Positions 58,300-64,000 of a stretch of 64,000 nt of DNA are shown here, piece after piece (position 1 is the first letter of the stretch; every line of letters begins with the position of its first letter). A program made the position numbers and the translations under genes. The notes under the pieces were generated by a model. The model was not told where the DNA came from, did not search any database, and saw only the letters and a program-made list of their open reading frames with translations. The DNA is from Epinephelus fuscoguttatus (taxonomy: Eukaryota; Chordata; Actinopteri; Perciformes; Serranidae), in NCBI RefSeq assembly GCF_011397635.1, contig NC_064761.1, positions 25,647,643 to 25,711,642 of the forward strand. The letters are read 5' to 3'.

Positions 58300-60625
58300 C
58301 TCAGGCTCTCCACCATGTCCAGACATGCTGTCAATCCTCCTTTGTCCCCCTTTTTTTTTCTTATTTATCTTTTTGTTTTTAACCATTCGCACTCTGTTGA
58401 CCAAAAGCCTTCGGACAATCTAATGAGTTGGCAATGGGATTGTTTTTTTAATACCCTCCAAAGTTAGTAAAGGAAGTGGGTCTGTGAGTGCTGGAAGCAC
58501 ACTCATCTTTTCCGTTTTTTTAATTTGTTAATTGTAATGAATATTATTATTATTATTATTTCTTTTAACTGACTCAACATCAAACAAGCCAATATGGCAG
58601 CCTCCTGACATTGACACCACCCCCCCACCCCACCCTTTAGCTGTTGGAAACCGAGGAACTGGCGCCTCACCTTCTGTCGTCATCATGTGCTGATGTTCGT
58701 CCCATCTGTGGACCATTCCGTCACAAGGGCTCAAGGCCTCTGCTGGATATAACCATGCAATCTCAAAATCCCTCATGACTCTTTCATGGGACGTGCCTGG
58801 CTGCTACAGTGTCTTAGATACCAACATGGCAGCTGCTTTGTACACCCATGCTGCAGTTCTGTTCTCATCACATTGCGCAACGAGACTCAACAGGCCCTCT
58901 CCATGTGCCACACAGCATACGACCCCGGAGGGATACGCTCCTGTTGCTGTGTTCAAACTACACACAAAACATAAGCCTTTATCAAGATGCTGGTAGTTTT
59001 GGCTTTGACCTGTTGTACCACCTTGTTCCAGTGCAGAGGAGGTGGAGCTTTGTGATGATCCATGGACATTTAACTGGCTGTCGTAGGCTGTCGTCTTCTG
59101 CTTGTGAGGGGCACTTTTCAACCCCGTCACCCTTCAAACTGTGGATGGATGATACTCTTGTGTATGACTCACTGTTTCTATGTGCATGCTTACTGAAAGT
59201 GTACAACTGTGTACCTGCATTTCAGCTCTATATCAAACTATCTGGCTCCCTCTTTGTTGTCAGAAAGGGCTAAAGCCACAAGAAGCCAATAATCTCTCTC
59301 TTTGTGAATGAACAAAATTTGTCAGCTCATATACTGCTGTACAATATATCACCTTTCTGCCACTCCACATCGGCCTCGTCATTTACAAACCAAAACTGGC
59401 CCGTAAAAGAACCAGTACCAAAATGAAATGCATGTACATTGCTTGTCTGTGTCAAACCTGAACTCATGCTTGTGCTTACGGCACAGACGTCATGCGATTG
59501 AATATTTGCTCCTGTTTTATTTAAATGTAAATATCTTTTTTGTTTTCTTAATTTTGCTACCAGTTCTGTTCCCCATTGTGGAAAACACGCTTCTCTTTTC
59601 ATTCCTTTTCTTTATCTCCCACTTGTTATATTTGTTCAGAAAGGGAACCTTTATATTTTATTTTTTTTTTACAATATTTTGTTGGTCTTTCCTCAGATTG
59701 TCTCCTCTAAAAGTTTCCCCGCTGTCACTTCCAGTCCTCTTCTTTGTGTCCAGCTCAAAGGCAGACGTCACTTCCTGCCTGCAGAAAAGACAAACATTCC
59801 CACAATAGAAGGCGTCTGGATGGAGGGAGATCAGTCACACGATCAGTTCTAATTTATATTACTACTACTCAAAGGGACCTATTTTAGCATTTTTACAACT
59901 CCGGGATCCATTATTTTCTGTTCATATGGAATAATAAGGGTGATGAGGAAAATGAAGAACACAACCAGGCTTTTAAGTTTACTGATATTTTTCTGGTGGC
60001 CACAAAGTGACTCTTTGACCATTCAGTGCTGCTTCCAAGTTCACACGTCGTAATAAATGTTGAAATTATAAACCGCCTTCCAAAATGACTCCCTCCCCGT
60101 TCAGAGAAAGTGTGAGATGTTTGCGTTGCCAAGGACAAACACACAGATGTTATGGAGATATATGATGTGCTAACTGTTGACAGAATGAGATTTGTGCCAT
60201 ATGTTTGTAATTGTTTTCAGGGATTTGAAAATGGGAAGAGCTTAAAGTAGTTGTGCTTGTAGCAGAGCTACCACACCCACAGAGGTGGGACTCCTTATTT
60301 ATTCTTTGGTGAGAGCACCACCGTGTGGACATGTTGAAAAATGAGGGGGGGAAAAGTACAAAATTGATGAGATCAGGATGCCTCTTTGTGTATTTGTGGA
60401 TGTTGTGCATCAGACATTACTTTGGGATCAAGTGCTGTCTACATCAAACATTGAGTGCTATGTTTTTTTTATGTTCTTTAATCCAGGGCTTGTATGCAAT
60501 CTACAGATCATGAATCAACTCATGTTGGCACTTGCTGTAACAGAACTTTTTTTTAAGTACAATGAATTAACAAGTTGCTTTTATCTATAGCATCTCAAAA
60601 TGTAATAAACTGTATCAGCATTTCC
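58300..60625 (+). other. ccdc50: ccdc50 3' UTR
   Basis: Downstream of the TGA at 58297-58299 there is no coding sequence. Possible poly(A) signals are AATAAA at about 60052-60057 and at 60604-60609; the latter is followed by a TG-rich stretch and would give a 2.3-kb UTR. The many short ORFs here (58775-59273, 59428-59808) have no support. Confidence 0.55.
60604..60609 (+). terminator. ccdc50: Likely distal poly(A) signal of ccdc50
   Basis: Canonical AATAAA followed about 25 bp later by a TG-rich stretch (tgttcatgagtgcg). An earlier AATAAA near 60052 is an alternative. Confidence 0.45.
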
Positions 60626-60642
60626 ACTGTTCATGAGTGCGA

Positions 60643-60952
60643 CTCATTCAGTCACAGTGAGGCCCCTGAAACACCTGAGGCCGCTCAGCATGTCGCAGTT
60701 CAACCTGTTAAACGGAGGCCTCATATAACCCTTGAGGAATACCTTAAGGTTTCTTTGAGTCATTTATACACCACACTTTGCGTTTTTATTGTCAGAATGT
60801 TGCCTCACCACAGAGAATACACACCGTCTACCTGTAGTACAGGTTTTAAGCTTTCCAGGAAAGATGGAAAAGGCATTTTGTGCGTGTTATCTTAAGCTGC
60901 ATCTCGTCCCTCCAGCCACTGACCTGCTGGAACTACAGGCCCACAGCAAATC
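60643..60952 (+). other. Two weak exon-like stretches of an unrecognised gene
   Basis: An open frame with coding-like composition (HSEAPETPEAAQHVAVQPVK then RRPHITLEEYLK) ends at a possible donor (cttaag|gtttct, about 60749). A later acceptor (ccctccag, 60916) opens a frame reading TDLLELQAHSKSTLQK and stop. The phases do not agree with a simple join, so the link is doubtful. I do not recognise a family. Confidence 0.2.
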
Positions 60953-62430
60953 TACATTACAAAAATAGCATATTTAAAATTGCAGCAGTGTTGCCTGACG
61001 CCCAGGGGTCATCTGAATGTTAAATAATGTCTCACTCACCTGTTAGCAGTGTTAATGCAGGTAGTGCTGGTCAGTATTCACACAAATTCGCTCTGCACCT
61101 TGGCTTTATCAAATGAACCCAGGCTTGAAGAAACCTGTTTGAGCTGTGTAGACCTCCAGCTGTTTGCGCACACAAATACTAACCACAAGCTAAAAGACTG
61201 CTGAGACAAGAAAGCTGACTTCCTCACAAGCATTTCTCATTTATTTCTGCAGGAACAGACACACACAAATACATTCACTGTGAGCAGAAGCTAATACACA
61301 ACACTCCACTTTGATCCTGACTCATCTCAAACTCAATAATGTGCCATCACTTCCTTGTGTGTAGTGTCAGGTAGTCTTTTATTGTCAACAGTTTTAATAA
61401 ATCATGCCACTTGCGAGGAAAGTACAGAGTTACACCCATCATCTGAGAATGGCTGAGTGGATCTGGTTCACCAACATACCTGACATACTGATGCCTCGTC
61501 TGCATGTGGTAACACCACTGCCATGCCCTCAGTGGGATATGTCACAACTAAACTACTGGTAGCTACACCTCCATAACCAGAAAAGCAGCCACTGCTGTTG
61601 TTTGGAGATTAAAAAGTGTCGAAAGCAGACAGGATCTGTTTTGCTCCTGGTGGCCTTGAAAGTTAAAATGCTCTTCAGATGAGATGTGTTAAAAGAGGAG
61701 GACCATCATGTGGCTATGCAGCTTTAACAGATCAATACATTCTACAGTGAAGATGCAGATTTAGCTCTCCAGGCAGCTGAGCTCAGCAGAGTTTTATGCT
61801 GGCATCTATTTGGCCCTCTTCCTCCTCACAGACATCAGACATTTGTCCAAAGCAGAGATCAATTCTGTACCTCAGTGTGAAGATTGCAGTCAAACTATCC
61901 ATCCAAACCTCCACTGTGGCTCCTCTCTTTGGCCTTGGATGCATGTTACACACACGACCAGAAACAATGACTGAAATTTTTGAAAACAGAAATTCCCAGG
62001 CAAAGTTTCCAGCTGTATGGGCAACAGAAACACTGCGAGACAACCCCCTCTGTGAAAAAGAAACAAGAGTTATTACCAGCAATATAAAGCTTAGCTGCGC
62101 GTCACAGGAGGCCTGCATGTTTGATCGTGCTCCTCTTACACTGGCTGCATCACAAACACTCACACACACACACACTGATCCTGCAGCTCACATCTGCAAG
62201 CAAATATTGATTCATGTTCATGTGCTCAAACTCGTTTGATGCGCTGGGTTCATTAATTTGACTCATCACCGTGGAGCACACGATCATTCAACAGCCGCGA
62301 CAGGTGTTTGCACTGAAAACTGACAAAGGAGCACGATCACACGCACCGTGACGAGCAGGTGACACTGTTGCATAACTGCTAAACTGAACAATGAGTATCA
62401 ATAAGTATGAGCAGGTAATTGAACTCACCT
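60953..62430. other. Intergenic, nothing firmly recognised
   Basis: Overlapping ORFs on both strands at 61783-62239 (130 and 147 residues) show no domain, and neither has a supported start or splice frame. Short (CA)n near 62160-62175. Confidence 0.4.
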
Positions 62431-62607
62431 GTCCTCCAGGTAATCAAGTGGCACCAGAGTGATGAAGGAGCTGCCGTATTCACCGAGTGAGTGAAATGAT
62501 CTCTGAGGACTGAGTGTTTTTTTCTCCTGTGTCTCACCTGGCAGGTAAGAGGGTGAGTGCTGCTGTCTATCAACTGCTGCACGCCGTGTTGAGACACGAA
62601 GACACAC
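62430..62607 (-). other. Possible first exon of an unknown minus-strand gene
   Basis: A 60-residue open frame from the ATG at 62607 ends in GEYGSSFITLVPLDYLED and a good donor (GACAG|gtgagtt, about 62428-62436). A second donor (tgccag|gtgaga) lies within it. No following exon was identified. Confidence 0.2.
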
Positions 62608-62818
62608 CCACTTATTACAGAGACAGAGAAAGGAGGAGGAGGAGGAGGAGGAGGGGGACTACCTACACACTACATACTGCAGGTCTGCAGGTTTCTGTCT
62701 ATCCAGCTCACAGAGAGGAAATAAAACATGTGCTCCCTCCACTCTTTGATAGGAGATCTGTAAAGGAAAAAGTGCCAGTCACTTTAATGCAATGCATCAC
62801 ATGCCTCTCCCCCTCTAT

Positions 62819-62822
62819 GTGT

Positions 62823-62858
<36 letters not shown>
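62819..62858. repeat. (GT)n microsatellite
   Basis: GT repeat with one TA interruption. Confidence 0.9.
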
Positions 62859-62859
<1 letters not shown>

Positions 62860-63338
62860 TCTTTCTCTCTCAGCCTGATGAAGCCTGGGGCGCATCTTCA
62901 GGAAAAACCGGTGGAGGTAGTCAGAGAGCTTTTTTGTCAGGCGTTCAACTGATCCAACCCTCAACAGAGCACAGCCAAACTCTAACTCTGACCTTTTTTT
63001 TTCCGTTGGGAGGTGATCATTACAGCCAGCTACAGATTAAAATGTAAATTAAAGGGAAAAAGAGAATTGAACTAAGTTATTTAAACACTACATTTCCAGT
63101 TTTTCTTTTTTAATCCAAGCACTTTGTGCACTGCAAATGCTTCACAAACAGGACTGCATCAGCAGAGCTGTCTGTGGTGCCACACCTTCAGCCACACACC
63201 ATGTTTCCATATATTAATACATCTATCCACTTTGCATTCACAGAAAAGAGCCCATAGTCTAACACCAGTCTGTACAGAATACATTTAGTAAATGCACAAC
63301 ACTTAATATGCCCTATAATATCAGACTAATGTCAGAGG

Positions 63339-63693
63339 CAGTGTTAGGTTACAGATTACTCAGTACGCTGTTAAAAATGTAATATGTAATGCAACTACTT
63401 TAAATTACTTCATCAAAGTAATGTAACTTAATACATCGGATTACTTTTCAATGTTTGAAACTCTTCAACAAAGCTGAAAAATGCAGAAATACACTACGGC
63501 AAAATAATTTATTCCTGCATGGTGAAAAGATGCACTGCAACAAAATAAATGTTTAATTTTGCATATAAACTTTTTACCATAAATGATATATTCAGAGGTA
63601 ACCCCTTTGTAATAACCAGCAGATTTTAGTAGTAGCTGTAATTTAATTACATATTTTTCTCAGTAATATGTAACTAGTTACTCCACAACACTT
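63339..63693. mobile_element. hAT-type MITE with perfect 8-bp target duplication
   Basis: A 355-bp element beginning cagtgttaggttac and ending gtaactagttactccacaacactt, the common fish 'CAGTGTT...gtaact' repeat. The target duplication gtcagagg is perfect (63331-63338 and 63694-63701). Confidence 0.8.
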
Positions 63694-63701
63694 GTCAGAG
63701 G

Positions 63702-63850
63702 TGATATTTTTATTTTATTGAACCCATATTTAACTAGGTAAGTCCTGTTAAGATCAACAATCTCTTTTACAAGGGAGACCTGGCCAAGACAGCAGCACAC
63801 AGAAAGATACAGCCAAACAACCACAGGATAAAAATAGAAAAGATTTACAG
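63702..63850. repeat. Interspersed fish repeat fragment
   Basis: The words aggtaagtcctgttaagatcaa and caagggagacctggccaaga belong to a repeat seen across fish genomes. The class is not resolved here. Nothing is recognised from 63850 to the window end. Confidence 0.4.
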
Positions 63851-64000
63851 TAACAGGTAGAAATATTTGAACACCTGCGCACAATGACAAGACCCAACCG
63901 ACTCATCCACCCTTGTACTTACGAGAGCTTTAAAATCAGGCAAGGACCAGTTCACGTATGACAATTGTGGTCATATGCTTAATGTCTGCTCTCATGTTTC

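Noticed and set aside
61783-62239. Overlapping 130- and 147-residue ORFs, considered as osteocrin (OSTN is a neighbour of UTS2B in mammals) because of a basic PRPKRG stretch
   Set aside because: The osteocrin signature (FGIP...DRIG) is absent, the order of hydrophobic and basic segments is wrong, and neither strand shows a convincing exon set.

Overview
The window is nuclear DNA of a ray-finned fish, most likely a percomorph teleost. This rests on spliced vertebrate genes with GT-AG introns, fish-type transposon debris (Tc1/mariner, hAT and TTAA-flanked MITEs, a tRNA-derived SINE, L1-type LINE remnants), long GT/CA microsatellites, and a gp5 / urotensin-related peptide / ccdc50 order. From general knowledge of the human map, UTS2B neighbours CCDC50 at 3q28 and GP5 lies nearby at 3q29.

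Layout. (1) 1-7.6 kb: no intact gene; decayed transposons plus a diverged copy of the sequence found upstream of the LRR genes described next. (2) 7.6-22.5 kb, minus strand: three near-identical units of about 5.09 kb. Each carries one CPN2/GP5-like leucine-rich-repeat (LRR) surface-protein gene and its upstream region. Copy 1 (7623-9526) is complete including stalk, membrane segment and tail, but has one single-base frameshift. Copies 2 and 3 carry frameshifts, have expanded and frameshifted Thr-rich stalks, and have lost the membrane and tail segment. (3) 22.6-25.2 kb, minus: gp5, platelet/thrombocyte glycoprotein V, two coding exons, 650 residues, intact. (4) 25.2-29.1 kb: a TTAA-flanked element with a SINE inside it, and a LINE tail. 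(5) 29.28-30.32 kb, minus: a five-exon gene, too finely split to show as an ORF, encoding a 120-residue urotensin II-related peptide precursor that ends in ACFWKYCV. (6) 30.3-34.2 kb: intergenic, with a hAT MITE and a tandem repeat rich in nuclear-receptor half sites. (7) 34.5-58.3 kb, plus: ccdc50, twelve coding exons, 627 residues, with a 3' UTR running to about 60.6 kb. Its introns hold microsatellites and several transposons, including an apparently intact Tc1/mariner copy with a DD38E catalytic triad and a 350-residue transposase on the opposite strand. (8) 60.6-64 kb: no gene I can name; two weak exon-like stretches and a hAT MITE with a perfect 8-bp target duplication.

Function. The gp5 and LRR block looks like a thrombocyte adhesion-receptor cluster growing by tandem duplication. 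Both gp5 and each LRR unit have a GATA site and an ETS site upstream. urp and ccdc50 are divergent neighbours, encoding a neuroendocrine peptide and a ubiquitin-binding adaptor respectively. I see no non-eukaryotic system here. All exon structures were read by eye from splice sites, reading frame and remembered family motifs, with no database search.
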